Source: CALBPI01 sp039821605
Lineage (GTDB): Bacteria > Pseudomonadota > Gammaproteobacteria > Steroidobacterales > Woeseiaceae
Assembly (NCBI GenBank): GCA_039821605.1
Contig: JBCBNV010000005.1
Location: 248,001-312,000, forward strand
Reading direction: 5' to 3'
DNA: 64,000 nt
A model generated the notes under the pieces. It was not told the DNA's origin and did no database searches. It saw only the letters and a list, made by a program, of their open reading frames with translations. Shown piece by piece: positions 8,704 to 16,029 of the stretch. Numbering within the stretch: the stretch's first letter is position 1; each line of letters starts with the position of its first letter. The translations under genes and the position numbers were made by a program.

Positions 8704-9531
8704 TCAGTCTTCGGGGGCGCCAAGCGTAGCAGCTTGTTCGAAGAAGGCGCGTGTCGCCGCGTCGGTCGGGTAGAAGGTCTCGATGCGCAATTCGTCCGTC
8801 GTGACGTCCTGTGGGGTACCGAATGTCGAGATCACCGAGAACAGGCTCAGCGACACCGGGCCGACACGTACCTCGAGCGGCAGCACGGGCAACAACACCT
8901 CTGTGATCGTCTCGTCGGTGCCGGGCAAGTCAGCCAGCGCGATGTATTCGGCGAAGCGAGCCTGCAGCGCCGGGTCGCCCGAAGCCAACGCCTCGTGCTG
9001 CAGTCGTCGCACGAATGCCGGTGCCGCCTGATCCCAGTTCGCGATGAACGGTCGAAGACCTTCGGGGTGCACGGTCAGCAAAGCGAGGTTGAATGGGTCG
9101 TCACCGCCAATGGCCTCGAGCATCGCATCAGAATCACCGCCGAGACTCAGCAACAGCCCCGCGGCGGCATTGCGTCGCACGACGTTCCAGGCGCGGTCGA
9201 CGACGACGGCCGGCAGGGGATCGTGGTGATCGAGGACCTGGTTCAGCGCGTCGAGGACAGGGGCCATCGCTGGATCATCGAGCGCGGTTTCGCGGTACGC
9301 GGGCGTGAAACCCGCGGCCCGCAACATGACGTTGCGTTCACGCAGCGGCACCGCCATGGCCTCGGCAAGCCGCACCACCATGTCACGACTGGGTTTGCTG
9401 CGCCCTGTCTCGAGCCAGCTCAGATGACGTTGCGAAACATTCGCGGCCAGCGCGAGTTCGAGCTGCGAGAGTTTGCGGTGTTCGCGCCAACGGCGGCAGA
9501 CGGCGCGGAAGTCGGTGGCAACTTGGCTCAT
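8704..9531 (-). CDS. XRE-family regulator with MmyB-like ligand domain
   Basis: A 275-residue regulator. Residues about 8-68 form a Cro/C1-type helix-turn-helix (LSQLELALAANVSQRHLSW then ETGRSKPSRDMV). The remainder matches the MmyB-like, PAS-like ligand domain of this family (LPAVVVDRAWNVVRRNAAA), which in characterised members binds fatty acyl ligands. GGAGGG precedes the ATG. It is divergently placed from the DUF2834 gene, with a 19-base palindrome between them that probably is its operator. Confidence 0.88.
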   Translation of the reverse strand: MSQVATDFRAVCRRWREHRKLSQLELALAANVSQRHLSWLETGRSKPSRDMVVRLAEAMAVPLRERNVMLRAAGFTPAYRETALDDPAMAPVLDALNQVLDHHDPLPAVVVDRAWNVVRRNAAAGLLLSLGGDSDAMLEAIGGDDPFNLALLTVHPEGLRPFIANWDQAAPAFVRRLQHEALASGDPALQARFAEYIALADLPGTDETITEVLLPVLPLEVRVGPVSLSLFSVISTFGTPQDVTTDELRIETFYPTDAATRAFFEQAATLGAPED

Positions 9532-9578
9532 GGCAGGCCCTCCTGTCGCCCATTTGACGCCGCGCGTGCAGCCGTTTC

Positions 9579-9597
9579 AATGACCTCGGAGGTTATT
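9579..9597. promoter_or_regulatory. Probable XRE operator, 19-base near-perfect palindrome
   Basis: AATGACCTCGGAGGTTATT is symmetrical around the central G with nine potential pairs and one mismatch, core ACCTCGGAGGT. It lies between the divergent XRE and DUF2834 genes, 48 bases from one start codon and 56 from the other. Position and symmetry fit autoregulation plus control of the small membrane protein. Confidence 0.6.
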
Positions 9598-9652
9598 GCG
9601 GCTCTGACGCCGGGGGCGCGAGACTGCGACCACACCCAAACAGGAGTCCATC

Positions 9653-9967
9653 ATGAACCGTCGCAAGCTCGCCCTGGTTCTACTTGTTCCCTTTACGCTC
9701 GTCACGGGCTACGCACTGATTGAAGTCGGTGTCGTTGGCATCTTCGAACAGCTGTTTGCCGGCCCGGCCGCCTGGCAGATCGGCTTCGATCTCGTGATCG
9801 CGCTGGTGCTTGTGCTGACCTGGTTATTCGAGGACGCACGCGCCAGGGGCCGCAATCCCTGGCCCTGGCTCGTGCTCACGTTGTGCGCGGGGTCGTTCGG
9901 ACCGCTGCTGTACCTCGCCGTGGGCCGCGGCCACCGCCGGATGACGGCGGTGGCCGATGGCGCCTGA
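9653..9967 (+). CDS. DUF2834-like small membrane protein
   Basis: A 104-residue inner-membrane protein with three hydrophobic segments (about residues 6-30, 42-60 and 68-90). The middle block DLVIALVLVLTWLFEDAR followed by a short polar loop and WPWLVLTLCAGSFGPLLYL resembles DUF2834 proteins, whose function is unknown. It is divergent from the XRE regulator across the palindrome, so it is the regulator's most likely target. Sequence preceding the ATG (AGGAG seven bases away) supports this start. Confidence 0.7.
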   Translation: MNRRKLALVLLVPFTLVTGYALIEVGVVGIFEQLFAGPAAWQIGFDLVIALVLVLTWLFEDARARGRNPWPWLVLTLCAGSFGPLLYLAVGRGHRRMTAVADGA

Positions 9968-9975
9968 GGCTGCGT

Positions 9976-10530
9976 TCAGTCGTCGCGACGGGCCCGCGTG
10001 GGCGCAAGCGGGGCCACCTGGCCGCGCAGCTCACCGGCGGGGAAGGCCGTCGTGTGCAGGTTCCAGTAGATAAACCCGATGTTGATGGCGCGCGCGAGAT
10101 CGCGCAGGTTGCGAATGCCGCAGGCGTTCGCAGCCGCATCGGGGAACTGGCGATTGCGCACGGTTCCGATGATCGTGTTGGCGTCCAGCGTTACCGACTC
10201 GCTGTTGTCCTGTGACACAGCCACGAGATCGACGAGACCAATCGCGATCGGTCCATTCTCACCCGCTGGCGCGCAATGCAGATGCAAGCGCGTCACCTCA
10301 CCTTCGAGGTTGCCGAACGTCACACGTACCTCGGCCTTACGGTAGCGGGGTCCGAATGTGATAATCGCGTTGCTGAGCCCGTCCGATTCCACGGCCGGGT
10401 TCTGCACTTCTTCCGCTGCCGTCAGCGGCGTCTTCGAAGTCAAAGCCGCGTGGTTATCGGCAAGCGCCTGGGTCGACATTACGCCCAGCAATACAATGGC
10501 GGCAACCAGCGTACGGATCCTTGTCTGCAT
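9976..10530 (-). CDS. Exported CHRD-domain protein
   Basis: A 184-residue protein with a signal peptide (residues 1-24, ending TQALADN) and one CHRD domain. The domain's marks are the N-terminal LTAAEEVQNPAVESDG, the LHLHCAP strand, a disulfide-capable cysteine pair and the C-terminal WNLHTTAFPAGELRGQV. CHRD domains occur in extracellular proteins; their bacterial role is not established. AGGAG lies eight bases before the ATG. An ECF-type promoter motif at 10581-10612, identical in layout to the one before the sigma-factor gene at 13157-13765, makes this a probable member of that regulon. Confidence 0.85.
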   Translation of the reverse strand: MQTRIRTLVAAIVLLGVMSTQALADNHAALTSKTPLTAAEEVQNPAVESDGLSNAIITFGPRYRKAEVRVTFGNLEGEVTRLHLHCAPAGENGPIAIGLVDLVAVSQDNSESVTLDANTIIGTVRNRQFPDAAANACGIRNLRDLARAINIGFIYWNLHTTAFPAGELRGQVAPLAPTRARRDD

Positions 10531-10580
10531 GTCTCATCTCCTAGGTGTTTGAGGCGCCGCGACGGGCGTCGCGACATCCC

Positions 10581-10612
10581 GTGAATACGCGGATCGGAGC
10601 AAAAGGTTCACG
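10581..10612 (-). promoter_or_regulatory. ECF-type promoter before the CHRD gene
   Basis: On the minus strand CGTGAAC is followed by exactly 16 bases and then CGTATTCAC. The first block resembles an ECF -35 element (TGAAC) and the second an ECF -10 element (CGTAT). The same two blocks with the same 16-base spacing precede the ECF sigma gene at 13791-13822. The start codon is about 50 bases downstream. Confidence 0.7.
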
Positions 10613-10671
10613 CTGCGTTGTTGGCCCCGGGGCGCGTTCGTATACTCGGGTGCCCAATCTCCTGGTGGGTC

Positions 10672-11355
10672 ATGCCTCACACACCGCGTCTTGCACTGTC
10701 GATGCTGCTGACCGGCGTCGCCATGTCATGCGGCGCCGCAGAAACCAGCGTGCAGCTGCATGGCTTTAGTGACGTCATCCACCGCGGCGCCAGTCTCACC
10801 GATGGTCGCGGTGCCATCGGGGCAACCGTGGCCGTCGATACGGCGTCGGGACTCTTCACGGGCCTGTCAACGCACTACGGTCAGGGCACACCCGACGGTC
10901 GTCATCTGCTGCGCTACGCGGGGCTGCATGCGGGCTGGTTCAAGGCGCTGTCGCGCGGCCGCGCCGTCGAGCTCTCGCTCTCCCGTCACGTCTTCGGTGA
11001 CGTGCCCGACTGGCGCTACGATGAACTGCGCGTCGACTATCACTTTGGCGAGCAGCTCACCGTCACGGGCGCCGCATCGGACGACTACTACGGTCGCGGA
11101 AGCGAAGCGGTCCTCACAGAAATCACCTGGCAGCACGAGTTGGGGCACGGTGTGTTCACGCGCCTTGTGGCGGGCGGCGGCTGGCTGCCCGACGCTGACG
11201 AGCGCAGCATCAGCTGGGGCACGCTGGGCGTGGGTGTTGCGCGCGGTCGGTTCTCGACCGAGCTCTCGTTCAATGCAACGGCCGCAGATCTGATCCCGGC
11301 ACCCGGCGCCGATGGCTCGGCGCTGGCATTACGGGTCAGCTATCTGCTGCGCTGA
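10672..11355 (+). CDS. Outer-membrane barrel protein, TorF/Gcw_chp-like
   Basis: A 227-residue exported barrel. The signal peptide is residues about 1-23 (LALSMLLTGVAMSCGAAE). The first strand pair (HGFSDVIHRGASLTDGRGA, then an SGLFTG strand) resembles the start of the Gcw_chp/TorF putative porin family, and the chain ends in aromatic/hydrophobic alternation (LRVSYLLR). The ATG at 10672 begins the signal peptide; an in-frame upstream start at 10618 would add 18 residues with no signal character. Its 3' end overlaps the convergent S8 gene by 27 bases. Transported substrate unknown. Confidence 0.7.
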   Translation: MPHTPRLALSMLLTGVAMSCGAAETSVQLHGFSDVIHRGASLTDGRGAIGATVAVDTASGLFTGLSTHYGQGTPDGRHLLRYAGLHAGWFKALSRGRAVELSLSRHVFGDVPDWRYDELRVDYHFGEQLTVTGAASDDYYGRGSEAVLTEITWQHELGHGVFTRLVAGGGWLPDADERSISWGTLGVGVARGRFSTELSFNATAADLIPAPGADGSALALRVSYLLR

Positions 11356-12561
11356 GGCGCAGCGACCGTCACCAGCACCGAGCACGGCGCGGCACGCATC
11401 CACGCTGGCAACACCGGCGACAGGCTGCGTGTTGCGACTGAGGCGGGCCACGAGCTCGGCATCGCGTTTCCGGGGCAACGCTTCATGCAGCAGCGCAAGC
11501 ACGGCCGTCACATGGGCCGCGGCAATCGAGGCGCCACTCATGAAGTCATAGGCGTGACCCGGTTGCGCTGTCAGTACGCCCTGCCCAGGCGCCACGACCG
11601 CGTCTTCGTCCGCTCCGTTCGCTGAGGCACGTACCCAGACGATGCCGGGTCGGTCCGTGGGAAAACGCGCGCCGCGCTCTGAGGACTCCGCAACGACGAC
11701 GATCGAGCCAGCCTCGACGATACGGGCGACGAGCGCGTCTAGCAGCGGGTCCGACGGACCCGTCAGGCTCAGGTTGACGAGATGTGGCGCCACGGCCACG
11801 ACGCGGTCGAGCGCACGCGAGAGCGTCAGGCTGTTGCAGCGCGTACCGCCATCCGCCGCGTCCCAGCACGCTCGGTAGGCCAACAGCCGCGCATCGGGGG
11901 CCACGCCGGCGATGCCGACGTCGTTGTTGCGCGCCGCGACAATGACGCCCGCGATACCGGTGCCGTGACGCTCCGCCGCATCGCCACGCCCAACGAAATC
12001 GGCGCGCGCTGCAATGGCGTGCTGCAAGTCCGGGTGATCGGCCTCGACGCCGGAATCGACGACGGCAATCGTGACGCCGCGCCCTGTGTAGGCACCGGCC
12101 AATGGCGAGAGGTTGAGCGCGTCGAGTGCAGGTTGAAGCTCGCGGTACGGATCGCCGGCTTCGTCGTCGCCCAGGCCTTCGAAGTCATTGAGCGGTTGCA
12201 CCCAGCGCACGCGACGGTCGGCGCGCAGCGCTGTGAGCACGGCCTCGACATCGCCGCTGATGTCGACCACGAGGCAATGTACGCCCAGCGCGCGCACGGG
12301 CCACTGGTCGGACACCGCAACATCGTGCGTGTCGACGATGGCCTGGGCCAGGCGCTGAAGCGCAGGGTCGACCTCGTAGGCGTAGCGTCCGCCGTACCCG
12401 ACCCCGCCGGCCCAGCCGCGACGGCGTGGCGGGCGCGGGTCTTCGAGCACCACAACCCAGCGACTCACCGCAGCGTCACCGTCTGCCTCAGGCGGCTCGG
12501 CCGAAGTTGCCGCCGATGCCAGCGCCAGGCCGAGAATCAGCGAAAGTACGCGCAGCATCAT
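11329..12561 (-). CDS. Exported S8 (subtilisin-like) peptidase of the ECF operon
   Basis: A 410-residue exported subtilisin-like protein. A signal peptide (1-21) is followed by a propeptide-like region (about 35-125) and the catalytic domain with Asp169 (VVDSGVEADHPDL), His199 (RHGTGIAGV) and Ser345 (SGASIAAAHV). The strand that normally ends in AGN, giving the oxyanion-hole asparagine, here reads IVVVAESSERG (286-296), so that residue seems replaced. The start overlaps the anti-sigma stop by one base, making a three-gene operon with the sigma factor. It may act on envelope proteins or on the anti-sigma factor itself; activity is uncertain because of the oxyanion change. Confidence 0.85.
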   Translation of the reverse strand: MMLRVLSLILGLALASAATSAEPPEADGDAAVSRWVVVLEDPRPPRRRGWAGGVGYGGRYAYEVDPALQRLAQAIVDTHDVAVSDQWPVRALGVHCLVVDISGDVEAVLTALRADRRVRWVQPLNDFEGLGDDEAGDPYRELQPALDALNLSPLAGAYTGRGVTIAVVDSGVEADHPDLQHAIAARADFVGRGDAAERHGTGIAGVIVAARNNDVGIAGVAPDARLLAYRACWDAADGGTRCNSLTLSRALDRVVAVAPHLVNLSLTGPSDPLLDALVARIVEAGSIVVVAESSERGARFPTDRPGIVWVRASANGADEDAVVAPGQGVLTAQPGHAYDFMSGASIAAAHVTAVLALLHEALPRKRDAELVARLSRNTQPVAGVASVDACRAVLGAGDGRCASAQQIADP

Positions 12562-13160
12562 CAGGGGCGCGAAATGATGGGTTCGGCCAGCACGATGTCG
12601 GCGTGCTGGCGCCAGTCGCGAAGCTCGGCGGGCGCCACACGATCGACCGGGCGCACCACAAACGCGCCACCAGGCCCAGGACCCGACACGAGCTCGAATC
12701 CAAGCGTCTCAGCAATGCGCGACCGCGTCGCGGCGTCCGTTCCCGGCGCAAAAACAATGCGAACATCACCGGCTTCTGTCGTTTGCGTCGTTGGGTCCGA
12801 CAGCCCCTCGAAGACGGGCTTCGGTTCCGTCGGACGCAGGACGAGCACCGACACCGCGAGTACAGCCACGACAGCCGCGGCCAGGAACGGTGCCTGTCGA
12901 CGCGACTGAGGGGGTTCGAGCGTGTCACGCAGCCGTTCGAATGCGGCGGCGGCGGGCACACCGGCGTGCGGCGCCGGCGTGAGCGCCGCGTGCAGGTCCC
13001 GCTCCTCGGCCACCGCGGCTGCGAGCTCAGGCTCCTGTGCCAGACGCCGTTCAAAGTCTGCCCGGTTCGCGGGCGCCATGCGCCCGGCAACGTAATCGGC
13101 AACGGCAAGATCCGCGTCGATATCGGCGCGTGTCGCCAGGGGGGTGATTTCTTCGCTCAT
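12561..13160 (-). CDS. Anti-sigma factor, single-pass membrane protein
   Basis: A 199-residue protein immediately after the ECF sigma gene (4-base overlap). The N-terminal cytoplasmic part (about 15-85) has the helical anti-sigma pattern DLAVADYVAGRMAPANRADF with acidic and alanine-rich helices but no zinc-binding HxxxCxxC. One membrane helix spans about 91-108. The periplasmic part (115-199) holds a compact alpha/beta unit (VRIVFAPGTDAATRSRIAE, then ELVSGPGPGGAFVVR, ending IVLAEPI) that resembles the inhibitor-I9/propeptide fold of subtilisins, matching the subtilisin encoded next. It would hold the sigma factor at the membrane until a signal arrives. Confidence 0.82.
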   Translation of the reverse strand: MSEEITPLATRADIDADLAVADYVAGRMAPANRADFERRLAQEPELAAAVAEERDLHAALTPAPHAGVPAAAAFERLRDTLEPPQSRRQAPFLAAAVVAVLAVSVLVLRPTEPKPVFEGLSDPTTQTTEAGDVRIVFAPGTDAATRSRIAETLGFELVSGPGPGGAFVVRPVDRVAPAELRDWRQHADIVLAEPIISRP

Positions 13161-13765
13161 GGTGTGCGTTCCTCTGCCGCAGTTTCGCCCAGCGCCTGCA
13201 TCAGCGCCTTGAGTTTGCGTCGCGCATGGAAGATGCGCGTCTTGACCGTGTTTTCCGGGCAGTCGGCGATTTCACCGATCTCCCGATAATTGTGGCCACC
13301 GAAGTAGGCCAGCTCGATGACAAGCCGGTGCTCGGCACTGAGCCCCGACAGCGCGCGTTCTATAACTTCGCGCTGCTCGATCACGCCGCGCTCGTCGGGT
13401 GCCGCGAGTGTGTCCTCGTCGTCACCCAGCGGCTCGTGCTGACGGCGCCGCAAGGCCTTGAGACAGTGTCGATAGGCGATCGCGAAGATCCACGTCGACA
13501 CCTTGCTGGCACCGTTGTAGGTCGCCGCCTTGCGCCAGACCGTCATCATGATGTCGTTGAAGGCCTCCTCGTGCGCGAAGGTATCGCGAACGAAGCGGTA
13601 CATGAACGGGCCCAGCCGGTGGCGGTAACCGTTGTAAAGCCGTTCGAAAGCGCCGACATCGGCGCGCTCCGCGATCGCGCGCACGAGCTCACGATCAGTG
13701 CCATCGCCTGTCGCCTCTGTCACTGCACCGCCTGTCATCGGCCCTTCCATCGTCATTGTTGCCAT
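13157..13765 (-). CDS. ECF RNA polymerase sigma factor
   Basis: A 202-residue extracytoplasmic-function sigma factor. Region 2 is AFERLYNGYRHRLGPFMYR through STWIFAIAYRHCLKALRRR, and region 4 is SAEHRLVIELAYFGGHNYR followed by the helix-turn-helix CPENTVKTRIFHARRKL. Regions 1 and 3 are lacking as usual. The ATG at 13765 follows GGAAGACC; two further in-frame ATGs within six codons are possible. Its own promoter motif at 13791-13822 suggests autoregulation. The downstream overlapping genes encode its anti-sigma factor and a subtilisin-like protein. Confidence 0.93.
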   Translation of the reverse strand: MATMTMEGPMTGGAVTEATGDGTDRELVRAIAERADVGAFERLYNGYRHRLGPFMYRFVRDTFAHEEAFNDIMMTVWRKAATYNGASKVSTWIFAIAYRHCLKALRRRQHEPLGDDEDTLAAPDERGVIEQREVIERALSGLSAEHRLVIELAYFGGHNYREIGEIADCPENTVKTRIFHARRKLKALMQALGETAAEERTP

Positions 13766-13790
13766 CGGTCTTCCCGCGTTCGGTTCAGGC

Positions 13791-13822
13791 GTGAATACGC
13801 CCGCAACGCGAAAGGGTTCACG
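13791..13822 (-). promoter_or_regulatory. Autoregulatory ECF-type promoter of the sigma gene
   Basis: Minus strand CGTGAAC, 16-base spacer, CGTATTCAC, ending 26 bases before the sigma-factor start codon. Sequence and spacing match the element before the CHRD gene, with further identity in the CTTT just after the -35 block. Confidence 0.72.
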
Positions 13823-13844
13823 GGGAACGAAAAAAAAGCTGCCG

Positions 13845-13876
13845 CGTGAACTTTCGCAGCCCGCGCGGGCATTTAC
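13845..13876 (+). promoter_or_regulatory. Degenerate ECF-type promoter before the repeat lipoprotein
   Basis: Plus strand CGTGAAC, 16 bases, then GGCATTTAC, which agrees with the CGTATTCAC block at six of nine positions. Orientation is toward the lipoprotein gene, whose ATG is 59 bases downstream. The weaker -10 block makes this less certain than the two minus-strand copies. Confidence 0.5.
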
Positions 13877-13935
13877 GGCCCGAACAGACGGCGTATCCCC
13901 GACCGTCCAAACACCCTACAGCGAAAGGAACCACG

Positions 13936-15594
13936 ATGAACAGACGCAACAAGAACCCCCTGTTCGCGACCGTCGCGGCTTGTGCCCTGCTCGCCGCTTG
14001 CAGCAGCTCCTACGATGACGCGCCGACTATCGATGACACGGCCGGCGATCCCCCCGCGGCTCAGAACGCACCGCAACTCACGACGCCCGGCGCGCTGACC
14101 GACACGTCGATAGGACCGGTGTTCAGCAAGGCTATTGACGGTCTGACGCTGTACACCTTCGAAAACGACCGCAACGACGCGGACGGCGACGGTGGCGGCG
14201 ATTCCGACTGCAACGGCAACTGCGCCGAGACCTGGCCGCCGCTGCTGGCCGACAGCAATGCCGTGGCCGACGGCAAGTTCAGCATCATCACGCGCGATGA
14301 CGGACAGGCACAGCAATGGGCCTTCAAGGGCCTGCCCCTGTACACGTTCTCGGGCGACGCCAATGCCGCCGAGGTCAACGGCGACGGCTCGGGTGGCAGC
14401 TGGTTCGTGGCACGCCCCGACCCCTGGCAGACCGCGGAGGTCAGCGGCGCGGCCAACGGCACCGTGTTTGTGGGGCTGGGCAGCGTGCGCGATGTCGATG
14501 GCAGCGGCGGCCAGGCCGACACGCGCGTCGATCGCGAAGGCTTCACGCTGTACACCTTTGAGAATGACCGCAACGACGCCGGCGGCGACGGTGCGGGCGA
14601 CTCGGACTGCAATGGCGGTTGCGCCGAAACCTGGCCGCCGCTGTTTGCTGATGCGGGCGCCACACCGGGCGGCCCGTTCACGATCATCGATCGCGACGAC
14701 AGCACGCGACAGTGGGCGCTCAACGGCCTGCCTATCTATTTCTACGCCCCCGATCAGGTGCCGGGCGACACGCTCGGCGAAGGCGCCGGCAACGTCTGGT
14801 TCGTCGCGCGTCCTGCGCCCGTCGCCGGCGGCGGCAGCGCCATCGGCTCCATCGTCGTCGCGGGCACAGACACCGCCGAGCTCGATGCGTCAGGCGGTCC
14901 GGCTGCAACGCGCAACGAACGTGCCGGCTTCGCGCTCTACGTCTTCGACGGCGACGTCACGGACGGCGATGGCGACGGCAATGGCGATTCCGACTGTAAC
15001 GGCGGCTGCGCCGAGAGCTGGCCGCCGCTGTTCGCCGACGCTGCGGCCACACCGCAGGCGCCGTTCTCACTGATCACGCGCGACGACGGCAATGCGCAGT
15101 GGGCACTTCGCGGCGAGCCGCTGTACTTCTTCGCCAACGACCTGGCACAAGGCGACGTCAACGGCGATGAGATCGGCGGCGTCTGGCACACGGCGCGTAT
15201 CGCGCCCGTGCAGACCGTGACCGATGCCAATGCCGGGCTCATCTTCGAGGCGCGCGGCAGCGTGGCCGATGTGGGCGCCAACGGCGAGCGCGTCGAGACC
15301 CGCAGCGACCGCACGGGATTCACGTTGTACCGCTTCGAAGACGACCGTACCGACACCGAAGGTGACGGTGCGGGCGACTCCGACTGCAATGCTGGCTGTG
15401 CCGTGACCTGGCCGCCGCTCTATGCCGAAGACGATGACACGCCACTGGGCGCCTGGGACATCATCGAGCGCAGCGATGGCAGCAGGCAGTGGACCTACCG
15501 CGGTGACCCCGTCTACTTCTTCGTGGGCGATGCGAGCCCCGAAGACGTCAACGGCGTCTACGGCACCTGGTTCGCGCTGAGCCCTCTGAACTAG
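13936..15594 (+). CDS. Lipoprotein with four secreted-repeat (PF03640-like) modules
   Basis: A 552-residue lipoprotein with lipobox LLAAC (Cys22). Four modules of about 110-125 residues follow, each with the family core TLYTFEND, CAETWPP and a second half ending WFVARP. Each module has an Asp/Gly-rich insertion before the paired cysteines, of the type DGDGAGDSDCNGGC, which resembles calcium-binding loops of EF-hand or thrombospondin type 3 repeats. The ATG at 13936 follows GAAAGGA. It is divergent from the ECF sigma gene and carries a degenerate ECF promoter, so it is a likely regulon member. Function unknown; an envelope or redox role is only a guess. Confidence 0.85.
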   Translation: MNRRNKNPLFATVAACALLAACSSSYDDAPTIDDTAGDPPAAQNAPQLTTPGALTDTSIGPVFSKAIDGLTLYTFENDRNDADGDGGGDSDCNGNCAETWPPLLADSNAVADGKFSIITRDDGQAQQWAFKGLPLYTFSGDANAAEVNGDGSGGSWFVARPDPWQTAEVSGAANGTVFVGLGSVRDVDGSGGQADTRVDREGFTLYTFENDRNDAGGDGAGDSDCNGGCAETWPPLFADAGATPGGPFTIIDRDDSTRQWALNGLPIYFYAPDQVPGDTLGEGAGNVWFVARPAPVAGGGSAIGSIVVAGTDTAELDASGGPAATRNERAGFALYVFDGDVTDGDGDGNGDSDCNGGCAESWPPLFADAAATPQAPFSLITRDDGNAQWALRGEPLYFFANDLAQGDVNGDEIGGVWHTARIAPVQTVTDANAGLIFEARGSVADVGANGERVETRSDRTGFTLYRFEDDRTDTEGDGAGDSDCNAGCAVTWPPLYAEDDDTPLGAWDIIERSDGSRQWTYRGDPVYFFVGDASPEDVNGVYGTWFALSPLN

Positions 15595-15650
15595 CACACG
15601 CAACGCCGCAGGCGGGGCACACCATGCCTGGCCCCGCCCGCGGCACCGCT

Positions 15651-15923
15651 TCACCGAGAGAACCCGCCGATTGGCAACTGTGCGGGAACCTCGAAGACCT
15701 GCTCGCTCGTGCAGCCGCAGGATTTCGAACGCGGTAGCCGATCCGTGCAGACTCGGATCGTTCCGGCCGGGCAGGCCAGTGGCGACGTCACAACCGTCTG
15801 CTGCGGGGGCTCGAACGGGACGGCCCCGCGACCACTGTTGTCGACAGCGCAGCCACTCATGACACAGGCCCCAAGGACCAAGCCGCCCCAAAGATTCCGT
15901 ATCCTGATCATATTCATCACCAT
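15651..15923 (-). CDS. Small cysteine-rich lipoprotein
   Basis: A protein of up to 90 residues with a lipobox (VMSGC), followed by a short proline/valine linker and five cysteines in the pattern CPAGTIRVC then KSCGC. The N-terminus has several in-frame Met codons; Met at residue 5 gives a compact signal peptide (MIRIRNLWGGLVLGACVMSG). I do not recognise the family. It is divergent from the LysR gene, and a GC-rich hairpin without a T-run lies between it and the preceding convergent lipoprotein gene. Confidence 0.6.
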   Translation of the reverse strand: MVMNMIRIRNLWGGLVLGACVMSGCAVDNSGRGAVPFEPPQQTVVTSPLACPAGTIRVCTDRLPRSKSCGCTSEQVFEVPAQLPIGGFSR

Positions 15924-16029
15924 TACTGATTAATAACAACATTTCCTCATAGAACGCTGATGTATGATCGGTAGCAGTCGTGTCGAACTCCAACGACTTG
16001 TTGTCATCCGATCGATCAGGAGTGGTGAT

